From: Kaistia dalseonensis
GTDB lineage: Bacteria; Pseudomonadota; Alphaproteobacteria; Rhizobiales; Kaistiaceae
DNA length: 64,000 nt
Direction of reading: 5' to 3'
Assembly: GCF_030814715.1 (NCBI RefSeq)
Contig: NZ_JAUSVO010000005.1
Span: 1-64,000, forward strand
Part shown: positions 33,041 to 42,100 of the stretch, piece by piece
How positions within the stretch are numbered: the first letter of the stretch is position 1
How the letters are laid out: each line of letters starts with the position of its first letter
Program-made: the position numbers and the translations under genes
The notes under the pieces: generated by a model
Told to the model about the DNA's origin: nothing
The model's database searches: none
What the model saw: only the letters and a program-made list of their open reading frames with translations

Positions 33041-33235
33041 CAACCCGCCAGCCCCAGCACGATCAGCAGCGCCCGATCGAGGCGTTCCAGCGCCGCGTCG
33101 TCCAGCCGCCCGATCACCGCGCGGACCTTGTCGCGACGCTCCGCGCCAAGCAAATGGCGGTCTGAACGTCGGCATTTGCGGCTCAACCTCCCGAGCTGTA
33201 CCGTTGCTGTATTATGGTCGAGGTGGGGGAACCTA

Positions 33236-34405
33236 ATGAGCGAAGCTGATGAGGCCGATTTTATTAGCGGATGCAAGATAGATCATCTCTACCCGCGAGA
33301 CTTCAAAAACGGCGCTGGACGGTTCTTTAACTACGTCGTCGAAGAAGACGGCGCTACAACCGTTGAATACTCCCCACCCTTTCCGTCAAAGAATCGCATC
33401 AAGCTAACGCTCACCTTCATCCACGGATCAAACGAAATCACAAAAGTAACGCTTAAGCGCTTCAAGCACGATAAGCGTGAAGGCTGGGTCGAGGACCGTT
33501 TCGTGTCGGACGAGCCTTTCCAGCTCACACACTTCTCGTTCGAGAAGCTGGCGTCACTCCTGCAATTACTGAAGGACCTCGATCTGGCGAGCCTGAATCT
33601 GCCTAGGATTCCCATCATGGAGGGAGCCATATCGGGCATCGACCCTGAGTTCGCGAAAAAGATTAAGACACTGCTTATTCAGCCCGACGGCCAAAGGATC
33701 GTGGAGGAAGTCGTATCGAGCGGGGTCATCACCTCTCACGACATCGTCAACATAGGCTATCGCAAGGCGCAATTGGAGCAGTTCCGGCTTATGCTCGATG
33801 ACGCCGGAGAGCTCAGGGCCTACGCCCAGAGGGAGGACGTGAGGATAGACCAGCCCGAGAAGGCCTGGCAGCATTTCCTCAAACACAACGAGTGGATATT
33901 CGGCTTCGGCCTCGACTACCGGTTCCTCAGCATACTCCAAGAGGAGGCGGTGGTAGGATCACCTGACCTCGCCGGGCGGGACGCTCCGATAGTGGACTTC
34001 CTTCTTAGCGCCACCCACTTCACAGTACTGGTCGAGGTTAAGCAACCGGGCACGCCGCTCTTCGGCGCAAGTAGGGCACGTTCAGGATCGTGGCGCTTGT
34101 CTACAGATCTGATCGAGTCAGTCTCCCAAGTCCTCCAGCAGAAGGCCGCCTGGCAGGTCAAGGCCGAGAGCAATCACGGCGGGAACTATGACCGCCAAGG
34201 TTCACTCATACGCCAAGGCACGACTGACCCCAAGTGCATCCTTGTCATCGGGAGCGACAACGCCTTCTCTGGAAGCGACGCGGAGCGGCAGGCCAAATTC
34301 CGGACCTTCGAGCTTCTTCGGCGGGATTCTCGGAACATAGACATCCTAACCTACAGCGAACTCTACCAGAGAGCTGCCTTCGTCGTTGGACGCTCGGCAC
34401 AATAG
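33236..34405 (+). CDS. sduA: Shedu anti-phage nuclease (DUF4263)
   Basis: A 389-residue single-gene defence protein. The C-terminal Shedu domain (about residues 205-389) has EKAWQHFLKHNEWIFGFGLD, the PD-(D/E)xK-like core VDFLLSATHF (Asp254) followed by VLVEVKQPG (Glu267, Lys269), DPKCILVIGSDNAFSGS and NIDILTYSELYQRAA. This order matches DUF4263. The N-terminal 200 residues are a variable sensor-like region. GGGGGA lies upstream of the ATG at 33236. Codons are less GC-rich than the neighbours, fitting transfer. Shedu members restrict phages by nuclease activity; here that is inferred. Confidence 0.92.
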   Translation: MSEADEADFISGCKIDHLYPRDFKNGAGRFFNYVVEEDGATTVEYSPPFPSKNRIKLTLTFIHGSNEITKVTLKRFKHDKREGWVEDRFVSDEPFQLTHFSFEKLASLLQLLKDLDLASLNLPRIPIMEGAISGIDPEFAKKIKTLLIQPDGQRIVEEVVSSGVITSHDIVNIGYRKAQLEQFRLMLDDAGELRAYAQREDVRIDQPEKAWQHFLKHNEWIFGFGLDYRFLSILQEEAVVGSPDLAGRDAPIVDFLLSATHFTVLVEVKQPGTPLFGASRARSGSWRLSTDLIESVSQVLQQKAAWQVKAESNHGGNYDRQGSLIRQGTTDPKCILVIGSDNAFSGSDAERQAKFRTFELLRRDSRNIDILTYSELYQRAAFVVGRSAQ

Positions 34406-34452
34406 GAGGATGCCTATCCGGGAAACAGCCCCGCCCTCCGGCCCCCCGCCCC

Positions 34453-36258
34453 CTACTCGTCCATCTTCAGCGCGGCGATGAACGCTTCCTGCGGGATATC
34501 CACCTTGCCGAACTGGCGCATCTTGCGCTTGCCTTCCTTCTGCTTGTCCAGAAGCTTGCGCTTGCGCGTGATGTCGCCGCCGTAGCACTTGGCCGTCACG
34601 TCCTTGCGCATCGCCTTGACGGTTTCGCGCGCGATGATCTTGCCGCCGATCGCGGCCTGGATCGGGATGACGAAGAGATGCTGCGGGATCAGGTCCTTCA
34701 GCTTTTCGCACATGGCGCGGCCGCGGCGGTCGGCCTGGGTGCGGTGGACGAGCATGGAGAGCGCATCGACCGGCTCGCCATTGACGAGGATCTGCAATTT
34801 GACCAGATCGCCGGGCTTGTGGTCGGTCAAATGGTAGTCGAACGAGGCATAACCCTTGGAGATCGATTTCAGCCGGTCGTAGAAATCGAACACGACTTCG
34901 TTCAGCGGCAGGTCGTAGGTGACCATGGCGCGCGAGCCGACATAGGAGAGATCGGCCTGGACGCCGCGCCGCTCCTGGCAGAGCTTCAGGATGGCGCCCA
35001 GATATTCGTCCGGCGTCAGGATGGTGGCGCGGATCCAGGGCTCGGCGATTTCCTCGATCTTCATCGTATCCGGCATGTCGGCCGGATTGTGCAGCTCCAT
35101 CTCGGAGCCGTCGGTGAGCTTGATCTTGTAGACGACGGAAGGCGCCGTCGCGATCAGGTCGAGATTGAACTCGCGCTCCAGCCGCTCCTGGATGATCTCC
35201 AGATGGAGCAGGCCGAGGAAGCCGCAGCGGAAGCCGAAGCCGAGTGCTGCCGAGGTTTCCATCTCGAACGAGAACGAGGCGTCGTTCAAGCGCAATTTGC
35301 CCATGGCGGCGCGCAATTCCTCGAACTGCGCCGCATCGGCAGGGAACAGACCGCAGAAGACGACCGGCTGCGCCGGCTTGAAGCCCGGCAGCGGCTCGGC
35401 GGTCGGCCGCTTGTCGTCGGTGATGGTGTCGCCGACGCGCGTATCCGCAACTTCCTTGATCGAGCCGGTGAAGAAGCCGATCTCGCCAGGGCCGAGGCTC
35501 TCGACGGCGATCATCTTCGGCGTGAAGAAGCCGACGCGCTCGACATCATAGACCGCATCGGCGCGCATCATGCGGATGCGGGCGCCCTTCTTCAGATGGC
35601 CGTCTATGACGCGCACCAGCACGACGACGCCGAGATAGGTGTCGTACCAGCTATCGACGAGGAGCGCCTTCAAGGGCGCGTCGGCGTCACCTTGCGGCGG
35701 CGGCAGGCGGGTGACGATCGCCTCCAGCACGTCGGGAATGCCGATGCCGGTCTTGGCGGAGATGAGCACGGCGTTCGAGGCGTCGATGCCGATCACTTCC
35801 TCGATCTGCGCCTTGATGCGGTCGGGCTCGGCCGCCGGCAGGTCGATCTTGTTCAGGATCGGCACGATCTCGAGATTATTGTCGATCGCCTGATAGACAT
35901 TGGCGAGCGTCTGCGCCTCGACGCCCTGCGAGGCGTCGACCACCAGCAGCGCGCCCTCGCAGGCCGCGAGCGAGCGCGAGACCTCATAGGCGAAGTCGAC
36001 ATGGCCGGGCGTGTCCATCAGGTTCAGGATGTAGGTCTTGCCATCCTTGGCCTTGTAGTCGAGCCGGACGGTCTGCGCCTTGATGGTGATGCCGCGTTCG
36101 CGCTCGATATCCATCGAATCGAGGACCTGATTGGTCATCTCGCGTTCGGAAAGGCCGCCCGTGACCTGGATCAGCCGATCGGCAAGCGTCGACTTGCCGT
36201 GGTCGATATGGGCGACGATCGAGAAATTGCGGATATTGTCTTTGGGCGCGGTGCTCAT
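34453..36258 (-). CDS. lepA: Translation elongation factor 4 / LepA GTPase
   Basis: A 601-residue LepA. G motifs are [14 protein letters not shown], the switch I region with [23 protein letters not shown] and [12 protein letters not shown]. The EF4-specific C-terminal domain ends [20 protein letters not shown]. It is a housekeeping GTPase that acts on the ribosome during translocation and assembly. Single gene, convergent with the Shedu gene across a short C-rich spacer. Confidence 0.98.
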   Translation of the reverse strand: MSTAPKDNIRNFSIVAHIDHGKSTLADRLIQVTGGLSEREMTNQVLDSMDIERERGITIKAQTVRLDYKAKDGKTYILNLMDTPGHVDFAYEVSRSLAACEGALLVVDASQGVEAQTLANVYQAIDNNLEIVPILNKIDLPAAEPDRIKAQIEEVIGIDASNAVLISAKTGIGIPDVLEAIVTRLPPPQGDADAPLKALLVDSWYDTYLGVVVLVRVIDGHLKKGARIRMMRADAVYDVERVGFFTPKMIAVESLGPGEIGFFTGSIKEVADTRVGDTITDDKRPTAEPLPGFKPAQPVVFCGLFPADAAQFEELRAAMGKLRLNDASFSFEMETSAALGFGFRCGFLGLLHLEIIQERLEREFNLDLIATAPSVVYKIKLTDGSEMELHNPADMPDTMKIEEIAEPWIRATILTPDEYLGAILKLCQERRGVQADLSYVGSRAMVTYDLPLNEVVFDFYDRLKSISKGYASFDYHLTDHKPGDLVKLQILVNGEPVDALSMLVHRTQADRRGRAMCEKLKDLIPQHLFVIPIQAAIGGKIIARETVKAMRKDVTAKCYGGDITRKRKLLDKQKEGKRKMRQFGKVDIPQEAFIAALKMDE

Positions 36259-36312
36259 GGCGCGCTCAATAGCATCAAGAATCTTGACCGCAAAGCGCCG
36301 AAACGCGGTCGA

Positions 36313-37221
36313 TCAGCGCCGATCGGCATGAAGGATGCCGAGGATAGTGGCGCGCGCCACGATCCGCTCGGCAAGTTCGGCGACGAGAGGGCGCTGAAGC
36401 GCGTCCGGCGTGCCCGCCACAAGAGCCGAATCACGGAAGGCGACGGGCATGTCGATCGGCGCGAGATCGACCAGGCGGCCGCTGGCGAGCTCGTCGCGGA
36501 TCGAGGGGCCGAGCAGGTGGCCGATCGCCTGCCCGCTCTCGATCAGCCTGACGCCGGGGGCGAACAGCACCTGAGAGGTGGTACGGGCGCGATGGCGCAG
36601 CGCGGCGATCGCGTCGGGCGTCACCTGCCACCAGAAGAAGGTGAGGAAATGCGGCGCGATCTCGAAGATGCGGTCGAGCGTCGGCGCCGGTCCGATCGCG
36701 GCGGCGAGCGAGGGCGCGGCGGCGAGGATCGCCGGCTCGCGCATGACCGCGATCGGCTCCAGCGTTTCGAGCAGCGGATCGAAATTCGGCCAGCCCATCA
36801 CGGCGAGGTCGAGATGACGGTCATGCAGCCATTCGGCGAGGTCGCGGTGGCGCCCCTCCTCCAATTGCAGCTCGACGCGGGGATGGGCGGTCATGAAATC
36901 GACCACGGCCGGCGTCGCGAGCGTGTCGATCAGGCTGCGCAAGGCGGCAAAGGCGATGCGGCCGCGATCGACGGCCCGCAGCGCCTCCTCGCTTTCCAGC
37001 AGCGTCGCGAGCACGCGCCGCGCATAGGGCAGGAAGGTGATGCCGCGCTCGGTCAGCGCGATCCTGCGGCCGCGCGAGAAGAGCGGCCCGCCGACATGCT
37101 GCTCCAGCGTGCGGATGCGCATGGAAATCGTCGCCTGGGTGATGTTGAGCCGCGCCGCCGCCTTGGTGAAGCTGCCGTCGCGCACGATCCGGTCAAAACT
37201 GCGGAGTTGGTCGATATCCAT
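36313..37221 (-). CDS. LysR-family transcriptional regulator
   Basis: A 302-residue regulator with an N-terminal HTH (LRSFDRIVRDGSFTKAAARL, NITQATISMRIRTLEQHVGG) and a substrate-binding domain from residue about 90. The ATG at 37221 lies inside a perfect palindrome. It is divergent from the GNAT gene at 37312; LysR regulators usually control a divergent neighbour, here the acetyltransferase pair. Effector unknown. Confidence 0.93.
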   Translation of the reverse strand: MDIDQLRSFDRIVRDGSFTKAAARLNITQATISMRIRTLEQHVGGPLFSRGRRIALTERGITFLPYARRVLATLLESEEALRAVDRGRIAFAALRSLIDTLATPAVVDFMTAHPRVELQLEEGRHRDLAEWLHDRHLDLAVMGWPNFDPLLETLEPIAVMREPAILAAAPSLAAAIGPAPTLDRIFEIAPHFLTFFWWQVTPDAIAALRHRARTTSQVLFAPGVRLIESGQAIGHLLGPSIRDELASGRLVDLAPIDMPVAFRDSALVAGTPDALQRPLVAELAERIVARATILGILHADRR

Positions 37222-37235
37222 AGAATTATTCTATG
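37219..37235. promoter_or_regulatory. LysR-type operator palindrome
   Basis: CATAGAAT-T-ATTCTATG (37219-37235) is a perfect eight-pair inverted repeat. It overlaps the LysR start codon and includes ATAG-N7-CTAT, the LysR T-N11-A layout. Likely autoregulatory site, shared with the divergent GNAT gene. Confidence 0.65.
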
Positions 37236-37311
37236 CTGGAATACGGAAAAGTCGATGGATCAGCTGATCAGATTGACATATCCGATGCCAGGGCGCGATG
37301 TTCAATCGTAA

Positions 37312-37872
37312 ATGACGATGCGCGAGTGCGACATGAACGAAGACGGACGGGTGACGCTGCGGCGGCTCGATGCGGCGGAGGCCGAGGCGGCGCTGCCGGC
37401 GCTCGGCGCCATCCTCGTCGATGCGGTGGCGAATGGTGCCTCGGTCAATTTCCTCGCCGGCTTCGCGCAGGCCGAGGGCGAGGCGTTCTGGCGCGGACAA
37501 TTGCCGCTGATCGCCGAGGGCAAGCGCATCCTGATCGTCGCCACGCGCGACGGCGCGATCGCGGGCACGGTCGTCATCACCTTCGCGCCGCAGCCGAACC
37601 AGCCGCACCGCGCCGATGTCGGCAAGATGCTGGTCCATTCGGCGGCACGGCGGCAGGGCATCGGCCGAGCCTTGCTCGAAGCGGCCGAGACGGCCGCGCT
37701 GGACGCCGGCAAGACGCTGCTGGTCCTCGATACTGAAACCGACAGCGCGGGCCATCGGCTCTATGCCGCCTGCGGCTGGACGGAAGTCGGCACCATCCCC
37801 GGCTATGCCCTCTCGACGGATGGGCGGCCCAAGGGCGCGACCATCTTCTACAAGATGATCGGAAGACACTGA
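37312..37872 (+). CDS. GNAT-family N-acetyltransferase
   Basis: A 186-residue GNAT. The start may be the ATG at 37312 or the later one at 37333. The acetyl-CoA site is VGKMLVHSAARRQGIGRALL, with LLVLDTETDSAGHRLYAACG and the final GATIFYKMIG. The substrate is unknown. It is divergent from LysR and three bases from a second GNAT gene, suggesting one operon. Confidence 0.88.
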   Translation: MTMRECDMNEDGRVTLRRLDAAEAEAALPALGAILVDAVANGASVNFLAGFAQAEGEAFWRGQLPLIAEGKRILIVATRDGAIAGTVVITFAPQPNQPHRADVGKMLVHSAARRQGIGRALLEAAETAALDAGKTLLVLDTETDSAGHRLYAACGWTEVGTIPGYALSTDGRPKGATIFYKMIGRH

Positions 37873-37875
37873 TCC

Positions 37876-38370
37876 ATGACGACGATCCGACCCGCCACCG
37901 AGGCCGACCTCACCGCGATCCTCGCGATCTACAATGATGCGGTCTCGAACACGACCGCGATCTGGAACGACGACGTCGTCGATCTCGAAAACCGCATCGC
38001 CTGGTTCCGGACGCGCACCGGCCAGGGCTTTCCGGTCTTCGTCGCGGTCGAGGACCAGACTGTGCTCGGCTATGCGAGCTATGGCGATTTCCGTCCCTTC
38101 CAGGGTTATCGCCTGACGGTCGAGAACTCGATCTATGTCGATGGCCGCGCGCGCGGCAAGGGCGCCGGTTCGGCCCTTCTGGCGGCGCTGATCGAGCATG
38201 CGACAGCCGCCGGCAAGCATATGATGGTCGCCGGTATCACGGCGGATAATGACGTGTCGCTCCGCCTCCATGCCCGACAGGGCTTCATCGAGACCGCGCG
38301 CATGCCCGAACTCGGCTACAAGTTCGGCCGCTTTCTCGATCTCGTCTTCCTGCAGAGGAAGCTCGGCTGA
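37876..38370 (+). CDS. GNAT-family N-acyltransferase, MnaT/phosphinothricin type
   Basis: A 164-residue enzyme with MTTIRPATEADLTAILAIYN at the start, the family segment YASYGDFRPFQGYRLTVENS and IYVDGRARGKGAGSALLAAL as acetyl-CoA-binding loop. GITADNDVSLRLHARQGFIE is typical of YncA/Pat-type amino acid or phosphinothricin acetyltransferases. The gene ends TGATG, overlapping the next ATG. Confidence 0.9.
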   Translation: MTTIRPATEADLTAILAIYNDAVSNTTAIWNDDVVDLENRIAWFRTRTGQGFPVFVAVEDQTVLGYASYGDFRPFQGYRLTVENSIYVDGRARGKGAGSALLAALIEHATAAGKHMMVAGITADNDVSLRLHARQGFIETARMPELGYKFGRFLDLVFLQRKLG

Positions 38371-38783
38371 TGCCCCACCTTGACGCGGCCGCCGGGGCGC
38401 GCCAGTTCTGGCGCATGGATATCGTCAGGCGCCTCTTTGCCGTCATGCTGGTTCTCGTCGGCCTCATCGCCACGAGCGAGGCTGCCATGGCGTCGGTGAT
38501 GCCTGTCGACCACATGGCGATGGCGGATTGTCCGCATGCCGCGCTGCAAGGCATGGGCGATGGCGGGCACATGACGCATGTCGCCGGCAAGGCGCCGCAG
38601 GGCAGACACAACCTGCCGCCTGTCCTGCCGATCTGCTGCTATGCCGCCCCGTCAGCCAACCTCGCCGCCGAGGCCCTGCTGCCACAGCGCATCGCCGCGA
38701 TTGGCGCCATGGCACGTCCGCTTTCCGATCGCGCCCCGCGCACCCGCGCCATCGGGCCCGACCTGCCCCCACCCCGTCTCTGA
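38370..38783 (+). CDS. Small exported His/Met-containing protein
   Basis: The ATG at 38370 overlaps the preceding stop and has GAGGAAG upstream, giving 137 residues; an ATG at 38415 gives a cleaner signal peptide (MDIVRRLFAVMLVLVGLIAT). The mature part has PVDHMAMADCPHAAL, GMGDGGHMTHVAGK and LPICCYAAP. His, Met and Cys spacing suggest copper or other metal binding. It is followed by a DUF305 gene. No named family. Confidence 0.6.
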   Translation: MPHLDAAAGARQFWRMDIVRRLFAVMLVLVGLIATSEAAMASVMPVDHMAMADCPHAALQGMGDGGHMTHVAGKAPQGRHNLPPVLPICCYAAPSANLAAEALLPQRIAAIGAMARPLSDRAPRTRAIGPDLPPPRL

Positions 38784-38873
38784 TCCGAGCCTGAAGAGCG
38801 ATCATACGTCGTCACGCGCGGGCCGTGGCGATGCGTCAGCCCATGCCCGCCTCAGATCAGAGAGACCATCAAG

Positions 38874-39287
38874 ATGAAGAGACTATTGACCGGCGCGGCC
38901 ATCGCCGCGGGCCTCGTGCTGTCGCTGTCCTATGCCGGGGCGCAGAGCACCATGATGAACCATGGCGCGATGCAGAACGGCATGATGAACCGTGGCGACA
39001 TGCCGATGATGGATGATGACGACGACGACGCCAGCGCCTCGACCAAGGCCTTCCGCCACGCCGACCGCACCATGATGCAGGACATGATGATCGATTATAC
39101 CGGCAATGCCGATGTCGACTTCGTGCGCGGCATGATCCCGCATCACCAGGGCGCTATCGACATGGCCAAGGTCGAACTCGAATATGGCAAGGACCCTGAA
39201 ATCCGCAAACTGGCCGAGGGCATCATCAAGGCGCAGACCGAGGAAATCGCCCTCATGAACGCCTGGCTCGCTGCCCACGCGAAATAG
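38874..39287 (+). CDS. DUF305 exported protein, Met-rich, copper-related
   Basis: A 137-residue protein with a signal peptide (MKRLLTGAAIAAGLVLSLSY) and mature Met-rich segment TMMNHGAMQNGMMNRGDMPM followed by five Asp. The DUF305 core has DYTGNADVDFVRGMIPHHQG and AIDMAKVELEYGKDPEIRKL, then AEGIIKAQTEEIALMNAWLA. DUF305 proteins such as CopM bind copper in the periplasm. The preceding His/Met gene and AGAGAG ribosome site suggest an operon. Confidence 0.88.
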   Translation: MKRLLTGAAIAAGLVLSLSYAGAQSTMMNHGAMQNGMMNRGDMPMMDDDDDDASASTKAFRHADRTMMQDMMIDYTGNADVDFVRGMIPHHQGAIDMAKVELEYGKDPEIRKLAEGIIKAQTEEIALMNAWLAAHAK

Positions 39288-39509
39288 GTTCCGCGACCAC
39301 GGGTAGACACCAGATCGGATCGCGGCCGCGCAGGGTGGCCGCGATCACGACGGACACGATGCCGGCCCGCCGAATTCCTTCGTTTGCGAGGGCTCGGACG
39401 TTGACAGTTGCAACGCGCGGATGTTCCCTCATGCGGGGCAGTTGAGGCGTCGAGCCGACGTCGCGCGGAGCCGGTATCGTCGAAGCCGATATCGGAGGGA
39501 GAACGTCCT

Positions 39510-40280
39510 ATGAAGCTCAAGACGAAGATGTTCCTGCTGGGCGCCAGCCTGTCGCTGGGCCTTGCCGCCACGATCCTCCCGGCAGGGGCCGCCACCAAAT
39601 CTCCCGCCATGACGGCCTGCAGCGACCAGTGGTCCACGATGAAGGCCGACGGCAAGGTTCCCGCCGGCACGACATGGCCGCAGTTCTGGAGCCAGTGTTC
39701 CAAGGACTATGCCGCCGCCCATCCGGCCGAGGCGGCCGAGACCACCAAGGCGGCGGCGACCGCGCCCGAGGAGCCGGCGCCCGCCCCGGCCAAGAAGACG
39801 GCCAAGGCGGCCGCTCCGGCCGCCGCGCCCGCCGAAGAGCCCGCCGCCGCATCGACCGGAAAATCCGCAGCCATGACGGCCTGCAGCGACGAATGGGGCT
39901 CGATGAAGGCTGCCGGCAAGACGACCGGGCAGACCTGGCCGAAATTCTGGAGCGAATGCGCCAAGACCTATGCCGCCGCCCATCCCGAGGATGCAGCTTC
40001 ATCAGCCAAGGCGGCGGCGACCAAGGCGCCGAAAGCCGTGAAGCCGGTCGAGGCCGATGAGGGCCTTCCGCTGCCGGACCCTGAAAAGGCCGCGAGCATC
40101 GACACCACCGCCAAGCCGAAGCGCCCGCTGACGCCCGGCCAGCAGGCTGCGATCGTGCGCATCAAGGCGTGCGGCGCGGAGTGGCAGGCGAACAAGAAGG
40201 CCGGCAAGCTGCCCGCCGGCGCCAAATGGCCGCAATATTGGAGCGACTGCAACAAGCGCCTGAAGGCACAAGGCCAGTAG
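39510..40280 (+). CDS. Secreted protein with triplicated WPxFWSxC motif
   Basis: A 256-residue protein starting MKLKTKMFLLGASLSLGLAA (signal peptide) from ATG at 39510. Three similar 30-residue motifs appear: TACSDQWSTMKADGKVPAGT then WPQFWSQC; TACSDEWGSMKAAGKTTGQT then WPKFWSEC; and ACGAEWQANKKAGKLPAGAK then WPQYWSDC. Ala/Lys/Pro-rich linkers separate them. Each has two Cys, probably disulfide-bonded. It resembles small Rhizobiales proteins with one or two such units; function unknown. Confidence 0.7.
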   Translation: MKLKTKMFLLGASLSLGLAATILPAGAATKSPAMTACSDQWSTMKADGKVPAGTTWPQFWSQCSKDYAAAHPAEAAETTKAAATAPEEPAPAPAKKTAKAAAPAAAPAEEPAAASTGKSAAMTACSDEWGSMKAAGKTTGQTWPKFWSECAKTYAAAHPEDAASSAKAAATKAPKAVKPVEADEGLPLPDPEKAASIDTTAKPKRPLTPGQQAAIVRIKACGAEWQANKKAGKLPAGAKWPQYWSDCNKRLKAQGQ

Positions 40281-40496
40281 CTCCCCGGTCGAGGCAAGGC
40301 GATGTGACGCGCCGCTCGACGGCAAGACTGGCTCGGTCATGCCGTCGAGCAGGCAGGATAGCCGCAACGGATTGCCCGGCGGGGCGCGCTGGGCGACGCA
40401 CCGTGAAGACAGCCGGCCCCGGGCGAGGAACGGATGCGCTTCCCGGCGCGACCTGCTAGTACGGGCGCAAATCCTGCTCAGACACCGAGAACGACC

Positions 40497-41417
40497 GTGA
40501 CCAAAGAGATTGCGCCCGCCGATCAACTCCTCACCGTCCGCGACTTCCTGCGCTATGCGGTAAGCCGCTTCAACAGCGCCGGCCTGGCGTTCGGCCATGG
40601 CGTCTCGACCGCGCTCGACGATGCGGCCTATCTGGTGCTGGAAGGGCTGAAGCTGCCGATCGACCAGCTCGAGCCGTTCCTCGACGCCCGCCTTCTCGCC
40701 GACGAGCGGCAGCACCTCGCCGCTCTGATCGAGGCGCGGGTGACGACGCGCAAGCCCACGCCCTATCTCGTCAAGCGCGCCTATGTTCAGGGTGTGCCGT
40801 TCTATGTCGACGAGCGCGTGATCGTGCCGCGCTCCTTCATCGGCGAACTGCTCTATTCGGATGTCTTCGGGGGCGATGATTTCACCGTCATTGAGGATCT
40901 TTCCAGCATCGAGACCGTGCTCGATCTCTGCACCGGCTCCGGCGCGATCGCGATCCTCGCCGCCAATGTGTTCGAGAATGCCGAGATCGATGCCGTCGAC
41001 CTGTCGCCGGAAGCGCTCGACGTTGCGCGCATCAATGTCGACGACCACAAGCTCGCCGACCGGATCGAGCTCTACGAGGGCGATCTGTTCGCGCCGCTCG
41101 ACGGCAAGCGCTACGACCTGATCCTGACCAACCCGCCTTATGTCGACCAGGTCGCCATGGACGAGCTGCCCCCGGAATATCTGCACGAGCCGGCCATGGC
41201 GCTCGGCTCCGGCCTGGACGGGCTCGACATCGTCCGCCGCATCCTGGCCGAAGCCGGCGCCCATCTGAACCTTGGCGGCGGCCTGCTCTGCGAGATCGGC
41301 ACCGGCCGGGAAATTCTCGAGGCGGAATATCCGGACCTCGATTTCCTCTGGCTCGACACGGCCGAGAGCGAAGGCGAAGTGTTCTGGCTTTCCGCCGAGA
41401 GCCTCGGTGCCAGCTGA
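40497..41417 (+). CDS. prmB: Ribosomal protein L3 N5-glutamine methyltransferase
   Basis: The GTG at 40497 gives 306 residues. The SAM-binding core has ETVLDLCTGSGAIAILAANV, IDAVDLSPEALDVARINVDD and the catalytic LILTNPPYVDQVAMDELPPE (NPPY). The N-terminal VRDFLRYAVSRFNSAGLAFG and LLADERQHLAALIEAR helices are the PrmB/PrmC type, with PRSFIGELL in the substrate loop typical of PrmB. It methylates glutamine in L3 during ribosome assembly. An upstream ATG at 40434 is less likely. Confidence 0.93.
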   Translation: MTKEIAPADQLLTVRDFLRYAVSRFNSAGLAFGHGVSTALDDAAYLVLEGLKLPIDQLEPFLDARLLADERQHLAALIEARVTTRKPTPYLVKRAYVQGVPFYVDERVIVPRSFIGELLYSDVFGGDDFTVIEDLSSIETVLDLCTGSGAIAILAANVFENAEIDAVDLSPEALDVARINVDDHKLADRIELYEGDLFAPLDGKRYDLILTNPPYVDQVAMDELPPEYLHEPAMALGSGLDGLDIVRRILAEAGAHLNLGGGLLCEIGTGREILEAEYPDLDFLWLDTAESEGEVFWLSAESLGAS

Positions 41418-41594
41418 TATCGGCAGCATGGGTGCAAGCGATCGCACCGGCCAGCACAACCCGGTGGCGGACAGGTCAACGGCCCGCCCCCGAAGTTGAC
41501 CGAAATAACGATCATGTCTTTCGCGGATGGAACCAGTCTTTCACGACGACGTTAGTCGTCTGAATGCCTGAATCGGCATGCGGAGAGACATGGA

Positions 41595-41999
41595 ATGAAA
41601 CACTACATCATCGCGACGACAGCAGCTCTTTTTCTCATCGCCGGAACGCCGGCCTTTGGACAGGATGCCGCGACGCCGGCGCCGCAGGAAACCGTGGGCG
41701 TCGCCAAGATCGACCCGAGCACGGTCGCGACCGGCTGGCGCGCGTCGAAGATCATCGGCACCACCGTCGTCAACGAGAACAATGAGACGATCGGCGCGGT
41801 CGACGACCTGATCCTGACGGCCGACGAGAAGGTGCCGTTCGCGATCCTCTCCGTCGGTGGCTTCCTCGGCATCGGCACGAAGCTCGTCGCCGTGCCCTAC
41901 AGCTCGCTCGACACCACGCAAAAGGGCAAGACCATTCTGCCCGGCGCGACCAAGGACAGCCTGAGCGCCGAGCCCGCATTCAAATATGCCGAGAGCTGA
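41595..41999 (+). CDS. Exported PRC-barrel domain protein
   Basis: A 134-residue protein with signal peptide MKHYIIATTAALFLIAGTPA. The PRC-barrel region is WRASKIIGTTVVNENNETIG, then AVDDLILTADEKVPFAILSV and GGFLGIGTKLVAVPYSSLDT. Such barrels bind RNA, photosynthetic or membrane partners; in Rhizobiales exported versions are common and functionally unclear. It lies between prmB and a pair of terminator hairpins. Confidence 0.9.
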   Translation: MKHYIIATTAALFLIAGTPAFGQDAATPAPQETVGVAKIDPSTVATGWRASKIIGTTVVNENNETIGAVDDLILTADEKVPFAILSVGGFLGIGTKLVAVPYSSLDTTQKGKTILPGATKDSLSAEPAFKYAES

Positions 42000-42010
42000 T
42001 CCCCGCATCT

Positions 42011-42085
42011 GATCGCCGCGCACGATTTGAGCGCGGCGATCTCATCTGAACCATGAGCCGCGCCCTCCCCCCTGGCGCGGCTCAT
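42011..42085. terminator. Two consecutive perfect hairpins between convergent genes
   Basis: First hairpin: GATCGCCGCGC (42011-42021) with GCGCGGCGATC (42031-42041). Second: ATGAGCCGCGCC (42053-42064) with GGCGCGGCTCAT (42074-42085). Stems of 11 and 12 perfect pairs sit between the PRC-barrel stop and the MFS stop, a bidirectional terminator. Confidence 0.8.
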
Positions 42086-42100
42086 GCGTTTCTTGGCGTC

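Noticed and set aside
31800-33230. Possible CRISPR array because of multiple repeats
   Set aside because: Repeats are of unequal length, orientation and spacing with no uniform spacers, and no cas genes are present.
32855-33235. In-frame upstream extension of the Shedu gene through the repeat region
   Set aside because: The extension is made of intergenic repeat sequence with codon use unlike the gene; the ATG at 33236 has a good ribosome site.
34234-37311. Very long plus-strand open frame antisense to lepA and the LysR gene
   Set aside because: High-GC third-position bias keeps antisense frames open; lepA and LysR are clearly real on the minus strand, and the antisense translation is low-complexity charged sequence.
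40002-41459. 485-codon minus-strand frame antisense to prmB
   Set aside because: Charged low-complexity translation; prmB has the NPPY motif on the plus strand.
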